Origin: Lapillicoccus sp.
GTDB lineage: Bacteria; Actinomycetota; Actinomycetes; Actinomycetales; Dermatophilaceae
NCBI RefSeq assembly: GCF_025353065.1
Contig: NZ_JANXRJ010000037.1
Coordinates: 1 to 49,686, forward strand
Direction: 5' to 3'
DNA: 49,686 nt
How positions within the stretch are numbered: the stretch's first letter is position 1; every line of letters starts with the position of its first letter. Below the pieces are notes generated by a model. It saw nothing but the letters and a program-made list of their open reading frames with translations. It did not search any database and had not been told where the DNA came from. Positions 16,427 to 25,147 of this stretch are shown here, piece after piece. The position numbers and the translations under genes are program-made.

Positions 16427-17206
16427 GTGACCGCCACGATCACCCGCGGTGCTGGCCGGCTGAGCGACGACCGGTGCCGGTCGGAGACGCTGCGGGCGCT
16501 CGTCGCCGAGGGCACCGAGATCGTCGGTGACCTGGGGCCGGGACGTGAGCCCGCGGCATACGAGGATCGGGTCGAGATGGCCCGCCGCGCCCTGCGCTGG
16601 GCCCACGAGACCTTCGGCGAGGCCCTCACCGTCGCGAGCTCGATGGGCGACACCGTCATGGCCCACCTCGCCGGGACGACGATCCCCGGCGTCGACGTGT
16701 TCTTCCTCGACACCGGCTACCACTTCGCAGAGACGATCGGCACCCGCGACGCCTACGCGGTGATGATGCCCGTCAACGTCCGCACCATGCTGCCGCTACT
16801 CAGCGTCAAGCAGCAGGACGTCGAGTTCGGTCCTCAGCTGCACGACCGCGATCCCGACCTCTGCTGCCAGATGCGCAAGGTGGAGCCCTTGTCGCGGGCG
16901 CTGAAGGGTCGTCAGGCCTGGGTCAGTGGGCTGCGCCGCGACGAGTCCGACACCCGCGCGCAGACACCGGTCGTCGCCTACGACGAGAAGCGCGAGATGG
17001 TGAAGGTCAACCCCCTCGCCGCCTGGAGCCACGACGACGTGCAGCGCTTCATCGACGAGGAGGGTGTCTTCGAGAACCCCCTCAAGTCCGAGGGCTACGC
17101 CTCCATCGGCTGCGGTCCCTGCACGCGGGCCATCGCCCCGGGCGAGGACGAGCGCGCCGGTCGGTGGGCGGGACGGTCCAAGACCGAGTGCGGTCTGCAC
17201 ACCTGA
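16427..17206 (+). CDS. cysH: adenylylsulfate (APS) reductase, Fe-S type
   Basis: Reductase of 259 aa converting APS to sulfite. The PP-loop signature is ASSMGDTVMAHL and the substrate motif is FFLDTGYHF. The four cluster cysteines that separate APS reductases from PAPS reductases are present: Cys146-Cys147 (LCCQMRKVEPL) and Cys229/Cys232 (GCGPC). The nucleophilic cysteine is in the terminal ECGLHT. GTG 16427 has GAGGAGG 6 nt upstream, a strong site that excludes the longer upstream frame. It lies between sirA and the siroheme synthase. ATP sulfurylase genes are not in this window. Confidence 0.93.
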   Translation: MTATITRGAGRLSDDRCRSETLRALVAEGTEIVGDLGPGREPAAYEDRVEMARRALRWAHETFGEALTVASSMGDTVMAHLAGTTIPGVDVFFLDTGYHFAETIGTRDAYAVMMPVNVRTMLPLLSVKQQDVEFGPQLHDRDPDLCCQMRKVEPLSRALKGRQAWVSGLRRDESDTRAQTPVVAYDEKREMVKVNPLAAWSHDDVQRFIDEEGVFENPLKSEGYASIGCGPCTRAIAPGEDERAGRWAGRSKTECGLHT

Positions 17207-17299
17207 CCCGCCCATCCCGTATGCCGGGTCGGCGCCTCACCGCGATGCTCTCCCTTGCGAGAGGGTGACGACATACGGCAGAAACGTAGGTCCCACAGA

Positions 17300-19411
17300 A
17301 TGTCTGTCATGCCCGAAGCCTTGCCGGACCGTCCCCCTCACGTGGTGCCCGACCGGGCGCCTGAACAGGCCCGCCCCGACTACCCGCTCGCGCTGGACCT
17401 CAACGGTCGCCGGGTCCTGGTCGTCGGGGGCGGCCCGGTGGCGGCCCGCCGGGCGCGGGGTCTGCTGGATGCCGGTGCCCGGGTCGACGTCGTCGCGCCG
17501 GAGCTCGGTCCGGAGATGACCATCCTCGTGTCGGAGGGTGCGGTGCGCTGGTCACCCGTGGCGTTCCGCGTCGCCGATCTCGTCCTCCCGGAACCGGCTT
17601 GGCTCGTCCACACCGCGACCGGCGTCCCCGACGTGGACGCCGAGGTGATGCGTGCGGCCGACGCCCAGCGCGTCTGGTGCGTCCGCGCCGACCTCGCGTC
17701 GGCCTCGAGCGCCTGGACACCAGCGGTCTCGCGCGGCGCCGTCGGGAGCCCCGCCGAGGGCCTGACCGTCGCCGTCACGGGCGGGGGAGACCCACGCCGC
17801 GCGGTGGCCGTCCGCGACGCGATCGCCGCCGGCCTCGAGAGCGGCAGCCTCCCGGTTCGACGGTTGCGTCCCGTCTCGCATCCCAGTTCCGTTGCGCCCG
17901 TTGACCCCCCGAGGATCGGCCGGGTGTGGCTCGTCGGCGGCGGACCCGGTGACGCCGACCTCATCACCGTTCGCGGGCGGACGGTGCTGGCCGCGGCCGA
18001 CGTCGTCGTCGCCGACCGGCTCGGTCCGCGCTCCCTCCTCGACGACCTCGGCCCCGACGTCGAGGTCATCGACGTCGGCAAGACCCCAGGTCACCACCCC
18101 ATCAGCCAGGAACGGATCAACGAGCTCATCGTCGAGCACGCCCTCGCGGGGCGTGACGTCGTGCGGCTCAAGGGCGGTGACCCGTTCGTCCTCGGCCGCG
18201 GCGGCGAGGAGGCATTGCACTGCCTCGCGAACGGCGTCCCCGTCGAGGTCGTCCCCGGGGTGACCTCGGCGATCTCCGTGCCGGCCGCGGCCGGCATCCC
18301 CGTCACCCAGCGCGGCATCACCGCGTCGTTCGTCGTCGCCTCCGCCCACGAGGGCGCGGGGGCCGCGCTCGAAGCCCTGCGGGACGCACCGGTCTCCTCG
18401 ACCCTCGTCCTCCTGATGGGCATCACGACGCTGCGCGAGACCGCGGAGCAGCTGATGGCGGCGGGTCGCTCACCGAGCACCCCGGTCGCCTTCGTCGAGT
18501 CGGGGTGGACCGACGACCAGCGCACGACGGTGACGACCCTCGAGAAGGCTGCCGACGTGGCCGAGCAGGAGGCCGTGCAGGCGCCGGCCATCATCGTCAT
18601 CGGCGAGGTCGTCTCGATGCACGCGCAGCTCGGCGACCTCCGGGGGAGCCGGGGGAGCCGGGGACGCCGGGGACGCCAGGGCCTCCAGGGCCTCCAGGGC
18701 CGTGCGTCGCCCGACCTGCGCGAGGTCGTCCTGCTCGCCCACGGGTCGCCCGACCCCCGGCACGCAGTGGGTGTCGCCGCGGTCGTCGACCACGTCCGCC
18801 GGCTGGCACCCTCCCGGGGCATCCACACGGCATACCTCGACCACCACCCGCCGTCGGCGACCGACGTCGCGGGTCGCTTGACCGGCGGGGTGCTTGTCCC
18901 GCTGCTGCTCACCCGCGCCACCCACGTCCGGGGCGACGTGCCGGTCGCGGCCGCGGAGATGACCGCCCTCGGCCACGGCGCGTATGCGGTCGCCGGCGCC
19001 CTCGGCCCCGACGAGCTCCTCTTCGTCGCCTGCGAGGAGCTATTGGCCGCAGGCAAGTTCGCGCGCGACGAGCGCACGGCGGTCATCCTCTACGCGGGTG
19101 GGTCCTCCGACCGCGAGGCGATCGCGGCGATCGGCGCGGCTGCGGCGGCCCGGGCCGGGCGCGGCTGGGGCCCCTGGACGGTGGCCGCTCTCGCGGGCGG
19201 CGACACCCTGGCCGAGGTCGTCGAGCGGCTGCACGCCGACCCGGCCGTCGACCGGGTCCTCGTGCTGTCCTACATGATCGCCGACGGGGTCCTGCGCGAC
19301 CGGATGGTCGCCCAGGCTCAGCAGGTCGGGGTCGAGTTCGTGCCGGGCACCCTGAGCGAGACCGACGCCCTCGCCGAGCTGGTCCTCGTGCGGGCCGCCG
19401 GCGCCCGTTGA
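17300..19411 (+). CDS. cysG: three-domain siroheme synthase: precorrin-2 dehydrogenase / SUMT / CbiX-type chelatase
   Basis: Fusion of 703 aa that appears to cover every step from uroporphyrinogen III to siroheme. Residues 30-200: NAD-binding precorrin-2 dehydrogenase domain ([15 protein letters not shown], then [17 protein letters not shown]). Residues 208-445: uroporphyrinogen-III methyltransferase ([47 protein letters not shown]). Residues 475-700: CbiX-like sirohydrochlorin chelatase ([11 protein letters not shown], later [14 protein letters not shown]). The last two domains are joined by seven 9-bp repeats. ATG 17300 was chosen; TTG 17255 is also in frame. It is the last gene of the sirA operon and serves SirA. 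Confidence 0.9.
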   Translation: MSVMPEALPDRPPHVVPDRAPEQARPDYPLALDLNGRRVLVVGGGPVAARRARGLLDAGARVDVVAPELGPEMTILVSEGAVRWSPVAFRVADLVLPEPAWLVHTATGVPDVDAEVMRAADAQRVWCVRADLASASSAWTPAVSRGAVGSPAEGLTVAVTGGGDPRRAVAVRDAIAAGLESGSLPVRRLRPVSHPSSVAPVDPPRIGRVWLVGGGPGDADLITVRGRTVLAAADVVVADRLGPRSLLDDLGPDVEVIDVGKTPGHHPISQERINELIVEHALAGRDVVRLKGGDPFVLGRGGEEALHCLANGVPVEVVPGVTSAISVPAAAGIPVTQRGITASFVVASAHEGAGAALEALRDAPVSSTLVLLMGITTLRETAEQLMAAGRSPSTPVAFVESGWTDDQRTTVTTLEKAADVAEQEAVQAPAIIVIGEVVSMHAQLGDLRGSRGSRGRRGRQGLQGLQGRASPDLREVVLLAHGSPDPRHAVGVAAVVDHVRRLAPSRGIHTAYLDHHPPSATDVAGRLTGGVLVPLLLTRATHVRGDVPVAAAEMTALGHGAYAVAGALGPDELLFVACEELLAAGKFARDERTAVILYAGGSSDREAIAAIGAAAAARAGRGWGPWTVAALAGGDTLAEVVERLHADPAVDRVLVLSYMIADGVLRDRMVAQAQQVGVEFVPGTLSETDALAELVLVRAAGAR
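18640..18702 (+). repeat. seven 9-bp repeats coding a collagen-like linker
   Basis: Units CCGGGGGAG x2, CCGGGGACG x2, CCAGGGCCT x2 and CCAGGGCCG run in frame and encode G-X-Y-like triplets (RGS, RGR, QGL) between the methyltransferase and chelatase domains. The copy number is probably variable among strains. Confidence 0.85.
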
Positions 19412-19412
19412 C

Positions 19413-21212
19413 TCATCCCGCGGAGGCCGCCGGCGCCAGGACGTCGGCACGCAGCAGGGCCAGCAGCTCCTCGTACGGCCCGATGAGGTGTGCCGCGTCG
19501 CCGGCCGCGAAGCGCGTGTCCCGCCGCGGGGGGTGCTCGGCACTGCCGTCCGCCCGCACGAGGGAGACGACCCGTGTGCGGGCGGAGAGCTCCCGCATCG
19601 CCGTCCCCTCCAGACCACCGCCGGGCCGCACGTCGAGCCGGGCGACCAGCAGCGGCCGGTCGCCGACGTAGAAGGTGTCGATGACGTCGAGCCCGAGCGC
19701 CGCGCCGACGAACCACGGCGCGGCCAGCGCCGCTGGGGACCGGACGTAGCGGAAGTCGAAGCTGCCCTCCACCGTCGCCGCCAGCCGGCTGTCGAAGAGC
19801 CGGAGGACGACGGGCACCTCGTCCCACCGCGCGCCGAGCAGGTCGCGCACGGCGAGTCCGGTCTCGATGTTGACGAGGTCGTCGGAGGTCATCACCGCGA
19901 CGGCCCGGGCTCGTTCGAGGTGCAGCTCGGCCCACGTGGCCGGCGCGGTGGCGTCGGCGAACTCGACGGGGATCCTGGCTGACCGCAGCTCACCGAGGAA
20001 CCGGTTGTGGCTATCGCGCTCGACGACGACGACGTCGACTCCTTTGTCGCGCAACCGTTCTGCCACGGCGATCCCGATCGAACCCAGCCCGACCAGGACG
20101 ACGTGGTCGTCCAGACCGGTGATCCGGCGGCGGCCGAGCGTCTCCTCGATCCGCCGTCCGATGAGCGCGTTGGTGAGCAGTGCGAAGAAGACGGTGGCGA
20201 GAGTCGCGCCGAGGACCATGAGGCAGATCGCCCACAGCCGCAGCCACCACTGCTGCTCGCGGAAGGAGAAGTCGCCGTAGCCGACGGTGCCGATCGTCTC
20301 GACCGTGAAGTAGAGCGCGTCGAGCGGAGACATCCGCCCTGCCGCGTCCTGATAGCCCACGAGGAGGACGGTGACGGACATGGCGGTGAGTGCGGCCAAG
20401 GCGATGAGCGCGGCCTTGACGCGTCGGTCGACGCCACCGATCAGCTGACGTAGCAACGGGTTCGACCGGACGCGCTGGGGCCGTGGAGCACGGGCGCCGA
20501 CGAAGACCTCGGTGTCGGGCGCGACCCTCGACGGGCGGTCGACGAGTCCTGCGCGGTCGAGGTCGGCCGCCGTGCCGAGCACGACGACGACGTCGCCCGC
20601 CACCACCGCGACGTCGCGACCCGGGGTCATCTCGACCTGGGCGCCGCCGCGCCGGACGACGGCGATCGGGGCGAGGTCGCCGTAGAGGTCCCGCAGGGTG
20701 CCGTCCTGCCGACACTCGGCCTCGACGACGGCGAACTCCTGTCGTCCGAGCATCACGTTCCACCGCCCGGTGCCCAGACACGACTCGACGATGGACGGGG
20801 CGGCCAGCCCTGCGACATCGAGGACGGCGACGCCGATGCCCTGGAGCGCCCGCCCGACCGCAGCGTTGCGCAGCTGGACGACGACCCGCAGACCGGGCTG
20901 GAGCTCGCGCGCGAGCAAGGCCGTCGCGAGGGTGTGCAGGTCATCGCTCTCCACGCAGATGAGTGCCGTCGCGCCGGCCAGCCCGGCGGCCTCCAGGGTC
21001 TCGGGCGCCCGGGAGTCAGCGGCGAGATACGGCACGCCGCTTCCCTCGAGGACGCGGACGAGCCGCGGGTCCGGGCTGTCGTCGACGACGACGACGGACA
21101 CGCCGCTCTGGTGGAGCTGCTCGACGACCCGCAGCCCCTCGCCGTGGAGCCCGCAGACGACCACGTGCCCCGTCCACGAGGCGACGACAGCGACGTCGGG
21201 GGAGAGAGGCAC
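19413..21212 (-). CDS. potassium channel-type protein with two RCK units flanking the pore
   Basis: Membrane protein of 599 aa with an unusual order. Residues 1-235 are a TrkA-N NAD-binding unit (HVVVCGLHGEGLRVVEQL) with its C-domain; a two-helix ion channel follows at about 275-365 with the filter TIGTVGYGDFS; a second RCK unit fills 370-599 (HVVLVGLGSIGIAVAERL and a C-domain ending HLIGPYEELLALL). Most bacterial RCK channels have RCK domains only after the pore. It should conduct K+ under nucleotide control. GTG 21212 has a weak CATCCT 12 nt upstream. Its stop is 1 bp from the siroheme synthase stop. Confidence 0.87.
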   Translation of the reverse strand: MPLSPDVAVVASWTGHVVVCGLHGEGLRVVEQLHQSGVSVVVVDDSPDPRLVRVLEGSGVPYLAADSRAPETLEAAGLAGATALICVESDDLHTLATALLARELQPGLRVVVQLRNAAVGRALQGIGVAVLDVAGLAAPSIVESCLGTGRWNVMLGRQEFAVVEAECRQDGTLRDLYGDLAPIAVVRRGGAQVEMTPGRDVAVVAGDVVVVLGTAADLDRAGLVDRPSRVAPDTEVFVGARAPRPQRVRSNPLLRQLIGGVDRRVKAALIALAALTAMSVTVLLVGYQDAAGRMSPLDALYFTVETIGTVGYGDFSFREQQWWLRLWAICLMVLGATLATVFFALLTNALIGRRIEETLGRRRITGLDDHVVLVGLGSIGIAVAERLRDKGVDVVVVERDSHNRFLGELRSARIPVEFADATAPATWAELHLERARAVAVMTSDDLVNIETGLAVRDLLGARWDEVPVVLRLFDSRLAATVEGSFDFRYVRSPAALAAPWFVGAALGLDVIDTFYVGDRPLLVARLDVRPGGGLEGTAMRELSARTRVVSLVRADGSAEHPPRRDTRFAAGDAAHLIGPYEELLALLRADVLAPAASAG

Positions 21213-21218
21213 CCGCCA

Positions 21219-21224
21219 AGGATG
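21219..21224 (-). promoter_or_regulatory. weak -10 box, K+ channel gene
   Basis: CATCCT on the minus strand begins 12 nt before GTG 21212. It is weak compared with TANNNT and supported mainly by spacing. Confidence 0.3.
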
Positions 21225-21292
21225 GGGCCGCGAGGCCGGTCGCAGGTTCCGGACGTGTTAACGCGAGGCCATCCGCGAGCGGCCCCAGGACC

Positions 21293-21877
21293 TCAGACCG
21301 GCCGGAGCGCCTGGTGCGGCTCGACGGGTGGTGTCACCCGGATGGCGTCACCGGGGCGGACCCTGCCGCCGACCAGCACGACCGCCATGACCCCGGCGCG
21401 GCGGACGAGGTCGCCCGTGTCGTCCCGCCCGACCGCGAGTCGCAGCAGCCCGTGCTGGAAGTCGTCGATCTGCTGGCACGGGTTGCGCAGTCCGGTGACG
21501 CGGACGACGGCCTCGTCGCCGAGGTGGACGAGGGTGTCCGTGGGGAGGGCGAGGAGGTCGATGCCCGAGGTGAGGACGTTCTCGCCGAGGTCGCCGGGCG
21601 CCACGACGAAGCCCAGCGCGCGGGCCCCGTCGAGGAACTCGCCTGCGACGAGGTGGACCTGGCGCAGGTTGGGCTGCGACGGGTCGCGCGCCACCCGGGA
21701 CCGGTGCTGGACGGTGACCCCGAGGTGCGCGTCGCCGGCCACGCCCAGCCCGACGAGCAGTTCGATCGACTCGCGGGGCGCCTTGCTGAAGCGGTGCTCG
21801 TCGTCCGCACTCACCGCGACGACCCGGTATGCCGCTGGCCCCGGCGAGGGGGCGGGCGAAGGGGTGGGCTGCGGCAC
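21293..21877 (-). CDS. MOSC domain protein
   Basis: Stand-alone MOSC domain of 194 aa, a relative of the sulfurase C-terminal domain that binds molybdenum cofactor and relays sulfur. Family marks are PGDLGENVLTSGIDL and GLRNPCQQIDDFQ, whose cysteine is the conserved MOSC residue. The first 15 residues are a Pro/Ser-rich tail. No amidoxime-reductase partner domain is present. GTG 21877 is supported by TATCGT 13 nt upstream. It is divergent from the crotonase gene across a long palindrome. moaA at 27 kb shows the strain makes molybdopterin. Confidence 0.88.
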   Translation of the reverse strand: MPQPTPSPAPSPGPAAYRVVAVSADDEHRFSKAPRESIELLVGLGVAGDAHLGVTVQHRSRVARDPSQPNLRQVHLVAGEFLDGARALGFVVAPGDLGENVLTSGIDLLALPTDTLVHLGDEAVVRVTGLRNPCQQIDDFQHGLLRLAVGRDDTGDLVRRAGVMAVVLVGGRVRPGDAIRVTPPVEPHQALRPV

Positions 21878-21884
21878 GTCACCG

Positions 21885-21890
21885 ACGATA
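21885..21890 (-). promoter_or_regulatory. -10 box, leaderless MOSC gene
   Basis: TATCGT on the minus strand begins 13 nt before GTG 21877. Confidence 0.55.
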
Positions 21891-21904
21891 CCCGGAGCCC
21901 GAAC

Positions 21905-21962
21905 CCCCCGGATCGGGGTGAGAACGCGTCATCGACGACGCGTTCCCACCCCAATCTGGGGG
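21905..21962. repeat. 58-bp near-perfect palindrome between divergent promoters
   Basis: Arms of 26 nt at 21905-21930 and 21937-21962 match at 23 of 26 positions around the 6-nt centre ATCGAC. It lies between the -10 boxes of the divergent MOSC and crotonase genes and covers the -35 zone of the MOSC promoter. It could be an operator, a REP/MITE-like element or an RNA hairpin. Confidence 0.8.
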
Positions 21963-22000
21963 CGGGCGGGCGCCCTGCCCCTCGTGTCCGACCTCCCTTG

Positions 22001-22006
22001 TAGCCT
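22001..22006 (+). promoter_or_regulatory. -10 box, leaderless crotonase gene
   Basis: TAGCCT begins exactly 12 nt before ATG 22013. Confidence 0.65.
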
Positions 22007-22012
22007 CCACGG

Positions 22013-22876
22013 ATGAGCGCCGCACCTGCTGACCCCGCCGCACCTGCTGACCCCGCCACACCTGCCGACCTCGGACCTTCTGGTGCCCAGCCCTCTGACG
22101 CCGAATCCTCCGTGCACCCGTTCCTGCGCGTCGAGCGGGCCGGCGAGGTCCAGACCGTGACCCTCACCAACCCCGCGAAGCGCAACGCCCAGACGCCGTC
22201 CCTCTGGCGGGCCCTGGCCCAGGTCGCCGCCTCCACGCCCGCCCACATCCGGGTCGTCGTCCTGCGCGGCGAGGGCCAGAGCTTCTCGGCCGGTTTGGAC
22301 CGCCAGATGCTCCTCCCGGGTGGCGTGGCCGGAGAGCCGGACATGATGTCCGTGGCGGCCGCGTCCACCGGGGCCATGGAAGAGCTCATCGAGGACTTCC
22401 AGGGCGGGTTCACCGCCTGGGCGCAGCTGCCGGCCGTGGTGGTCGCCGCGGTGCAGGGCCACGCGATCGGCGCCGGCTTCCAGCTCGCGCTCGCGGCCGA
22501 CCTTCGGGTCGTCGCCGACGACGTGCAGCTCGCGATGCGTGAGACGGCGCTGGGCATGGTGCCCGACCTCGGCGGCACGGGACCCCTCGTCCACCTCGTG
22601 GGCTACTCGCGGGCGCTGGAGATCTGTGCGACCGGCCGGTTCGTCGGCGCGCAGGAGGCCGTGGCGATCGGCCTCGCCTCGGCGGCGGTGCCCGCCGACC
22701 AGCTCGAGGCCGCCACCGCCGACCTCGTCGCCGCGCTCGTCGCCACCCCGAGGGAGGCCCTGAGAGCGCTGAAACCCTTGCTCCGCAAGGCCGGCGATGC
22801 TCCTGTGGCCGACCAGCTCGCCGAGGAGCGCCGGGTCAACGCCGGTCTGATCGCGGCCTTGGCGGAAGGCCGCTGA
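22013..22876 (+). CDS. enoyl-CoA hydratase/isomerase family protein
   Basis: Crotonase-fold enzyme of 287 aa. The oxyanion-hole regions are SFSAGLD and QGHAIGAGFQLALAADLR. Both catalytic-type glutamates of enoyl-CoA hydratase appear conserved, in RETALGMVPDLGGT and in RALEICATGR, so hydratase activity is plausible. The N-terminus carries three PADPAxPADP-type repeats (18-bp DNA units from about 22022), a low-complexity tail not needed for the fold. The likely role is fatty-acid or related acyl-CoA degradation; no beta-oxidation partners adjoin it. Confidence 0.87.
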   Translation: MSAAPADPAAPADPATPADLGPSGAQPSDAESSVHPFLRVERAGEVQTVTLTNPAKRNAQTPSLWRALAQVAASTPAHIRVVVLRGEGQSFSAGLDRQMLLPGGVAGEPDMMSVAAASTGAMEELIEDFQGGFTAWAQLPAVVVAAVQGHAIGAGFQLALAADLRVVADDVQLAMRETALGMVPDLGGTGPLVHLVGYSRALEICATGRFVGAQEAVAIGLASAAVPADQLEAATADLVAALVATPREALRALKPLLRKAGDAPVADQLAEERRVNAGLIAALAEGR

Positions 22877-22996
22877 CGGCGGTCGGTAGCCGCCCGGCAT
22901 ACGGCACGGTGGAATAGGGGTGACGGTCCGGGGCGTTGCCCGGCCTGCGGACAAGACGACGAGTCATGGGATGACGAGCCCGAGGAGGCAGCGGCG

Positions 22997-24886
22997 GTGA
23001 GCAGCAACTGGATGATGATGCGGTCCCTTTCACGCGACTCGTCGGTCGCCGCGAAGCCGCTCGCGGCGGGCACCTCGCGCCGGGTCGCGGGCTACGCACG
23101 GCCCTACCTGCGTCCCCTCGTCGGCTTCCTCGTCATCGTCATCGTCGATGCGGTCGTCCTCGTCGCCTCCCCCCTGCTGCTGCGCGACATCGTCGACCTC
23201 GGGGTGACGCGCAAGGACTCCGGCGTCGTCGTCCGGCTGGCGCTCGTCGTGGCTTTGCTCTCCGTCGTCGACGCCGGTCTGACGGTGTGGCAGCGGTGGT
23301 ACTCCGCCCGCATCGGGGAAGGCCTCATCTACGACCTGCGCGCCCAGGTCTTCTCCCACGTCCTGCGCCAGCCCATCGCCTTCTTCACCCGCGCCCAGAC
23401 CGGCTCGCTCGTCAGCCGGCTCAACAGCGACGTCATCGGTGCCCAGGCCGCCTTCACCACGGTGCTGTCGAGTGTCGTGAGCAACGCCGTCTCGCTCGTG
23501 CTCATCGTCATCGCGATGGCCTCGCTGTCGTGGCAGCTGACCCTCGGCGCCCTGGTCCTGGTGCCCTTCTTCATCATCCCGGCCCGGGTGATGGGCAAGC
23601 GCCTGGCCGGGCTGTCCAACATGCAGATGAACCTCAACGCCGACATGGGCACCCGGATGACCGAGCGCTTCAACGTCGCCGGCGCCCTGCTGGTCAAGCT
23701 GTTCGGCAACCCGCACCGCGAGGACGAGGAGTATGCCGTGCGGGCCGCCGCCGTCCGCGACAGCGGCGTGCGGATCGCGATGAACCGCACCGTCTTCCTC
23801 GTGGGCCTCTCGCTCGTCGCCTCGCTGGCGACGGCGATGGTCTACGGGTTCGGCGGGGTGATGGCCGTCAACGGCACGCTCACCATCGGCACCCTCCTCG
23901 CCCTGGCCGCGTTGCTCGCGCGGCTCTACGCCCCGCTCACCGCCCTGTCCAACGTCCGGGTCGACATCATGACGGCGCTCGTGTCGTTCGCCCGGGTCTT
24001 CGAGGTCCTCGACCTCGAGCCGCTCGTGCAGGAGGCCCCGGACGCCACCGACCTGCCCGACGAGCCTCTCGAGGTCCAGCTCAAGCACGTCGCGTTCCGC
24101 TACCCCTCGGCCGACGAGGTCTCGCTGGCCTCCCTCGAGGCGCCCGGCACCGGGGACCGCGGGGCCGGTGACCTCGTGCTGCACGACATCAGCTTCACGG
24201 CACACCCCGGCCAGCTCGTCGCCCTCGTCGGGCCCAGCGGCGCCGGGAAGACGACGATCACCTCGCTCGTCTCCCGCCTCGCCGACCCGACGGCAGGTGC
24301 TGTGCTCGTCGGAGGCCGCAACCTGCGCGACGTGTCGATGCAGTCGCTGCACGACTCGGTCGGCGTCGTCACCCAGGACGCCCACCTCTTCCACGACACG
24401 ATCCGCGCCAACCTCGCCTACGCCCGGCCGGAGGCGACGGAGGAGCAGATGTGGGACGCCCTGCGCGCCGCCCAGGTCTCCCAGCTCGTGGAAACGCTCC
24501 CCGGTGGTCTCGACACGGTCGTCGGCGACCGGGGCCACCGCCTCTCGGGCGGCGAGAAGCAGCGTCTCGCGATCGCCCGGCTGCTCCTCAAGGGCCCGCG
24601 CGTCGTCGTCCTCGACGAGGCGACCGCCCACCTCGACTCGGAGTCCGAGGTGGCCGTCCAGCGGGCTCTCGACGCCGCCCTGGCCGGCCGGACGTCGATC
24701 GTCATCGCCCACCGTCTTTCGACCGTCCGCGGCGCCGACCAGATCCTGGTCGTCGAGCACGGCCGGATCATCGAGCGGGGCACGCACACCGAGCTGCTCG
24801 CGCGACGCGGCCTCTACGCCGACCTCTACGAGACCCAGTTCGCCTCCGACGTGGCCCGGGTGGACGAGCTCGCGCTCGACCGCTGA
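22997..24886 (+). CDS. ABC exporter, fused permease and ATPase (MsbA/LmrA type)
   Basis: Half-transporter of 629 aa that should act as a dimer in the membrane. Residues 30-340 hold six membrane helices with typical coupling segments (GEGLIYDLRAQVFSHVLRQ, FFTRAQTGSLVSRL). The ATPase has Walker A GPSGAGKTTI, Q-loop VTQDAHLFHDTI, signature LSGGEKQRLAIARLLL, Walker B VVVLDEATAHLD and the switch histidine in IAHRLST. A roughly 20-residue insert precedes the first beta strand of the ATPase. The substrate (lipid or drug) is unknown. GTG 22997 has GGAGG 8 nt upstream. It has no paired second half, so it is probably a homodimer. Confidence 0.9.
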   Translation: MSSNWMMMRSLSRDSSVAAKPLAAGTSRRVAGYARPYLRPLVGFLVIVIVDAVVLVASPLLLRDIVDLGVTRKDSGVVVRLALVVALLSVVDAGLTVWQRWYSARIGEGLIYDLRAQVFSHVLRQPIAFFTRAQTGSLVSRLNSDVIGAQAAFTTVLSSVVSNAVSLVLIVIAMASLSWQLTLGALVLVPFFIIPARVMGKRLAGLSNMQMNLNADMGTRMTERFNVAGALLVKLFGNPHREDEEYAVRAAAVRDSGVRIAMNRTVFLVGLSLVASLATAMVYGFGGVMAVNGTLTIGTLLALAALLARLYAPLTALSNVRVDIMTALVSFARVFEVLDLEPLVQEAPDATDLPDEPLEVQLKHVAFRYPSADEVSLASLEAPGTGDRGAGDLVLHDISFTAHPGQLVALVGPSGAGKTTITSLVSRLADPTAGAVLVGGRNLRDVSMQSLHDSVGVVTQDAHLFHDTIRANLAYARPEATEEQMWDALRAAQVSQLVETLPGGLDTVVGDRGHRLSGGEKQRLAIARLLLKGPRVVVLDEATAHLDSESEVAVQRALDAALAGRTSIVIAHRLSTVRGADQILVVEHGRIIERGTHTELLARRGLYADLYETQFASDVARVDELALDR

Positions 24887-24914
24887 GGACGCGACGAGAC
24901 CTCAGGCGCTCGAT

Positions 24915-25004
24915 CTCGAGGACTGCGACCTCAAGGACTGCGACCTCACACACGGCGGCCTCACACACGACGGCCTCACACACGGCGGCCTCACACACCC
25001 TGAT
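24915..25004 (+). repeat. six tandem 15-bp repeats, pentapeptide-like
   Basis: Six 15-bp units from 24915 vary between CTCGAGGACTGCGAC and CTCACACACGGCGGC. In the frame starting at 24915 they read LxxxD/LTHGG pentapeptides, but no start codon or convincing gene surrounds them. This is the main content of the 261-bp gap 24887-25147. Confidence 0.8.
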
Positions 25005-25147
25005 CCTGCTCGAGCCCGTCAGCTGCGCCGAGGTCCAGCCGGGTGGGAGGTACTACGACCATCGCCGCATGGTCCTGCGCCCATGGGGGACGCGAGGGTT
25101 CTCTTACCGGGACGGGCCGTCCGTCCCTCCTCACCTGGGAGCTCCTC

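Noticed and set aside
14584-16713. Open frame of 709 codons opposite sirA and cysH
   Set aside because: Spans two well-identified genes in antisense and shows only GC-driven composition.
17240-17270. Hairpin CTCTCCC/GAGAGGG before the siroheme synthase as terminator or attenuator
   Set aside because: Arms are short and offset; pairing is too weak to support a feature.
24915-25004. CRISPR-like array
   Set aside because: Units are 15 bp, contiguous and without spacers; no cas genes are nearby.
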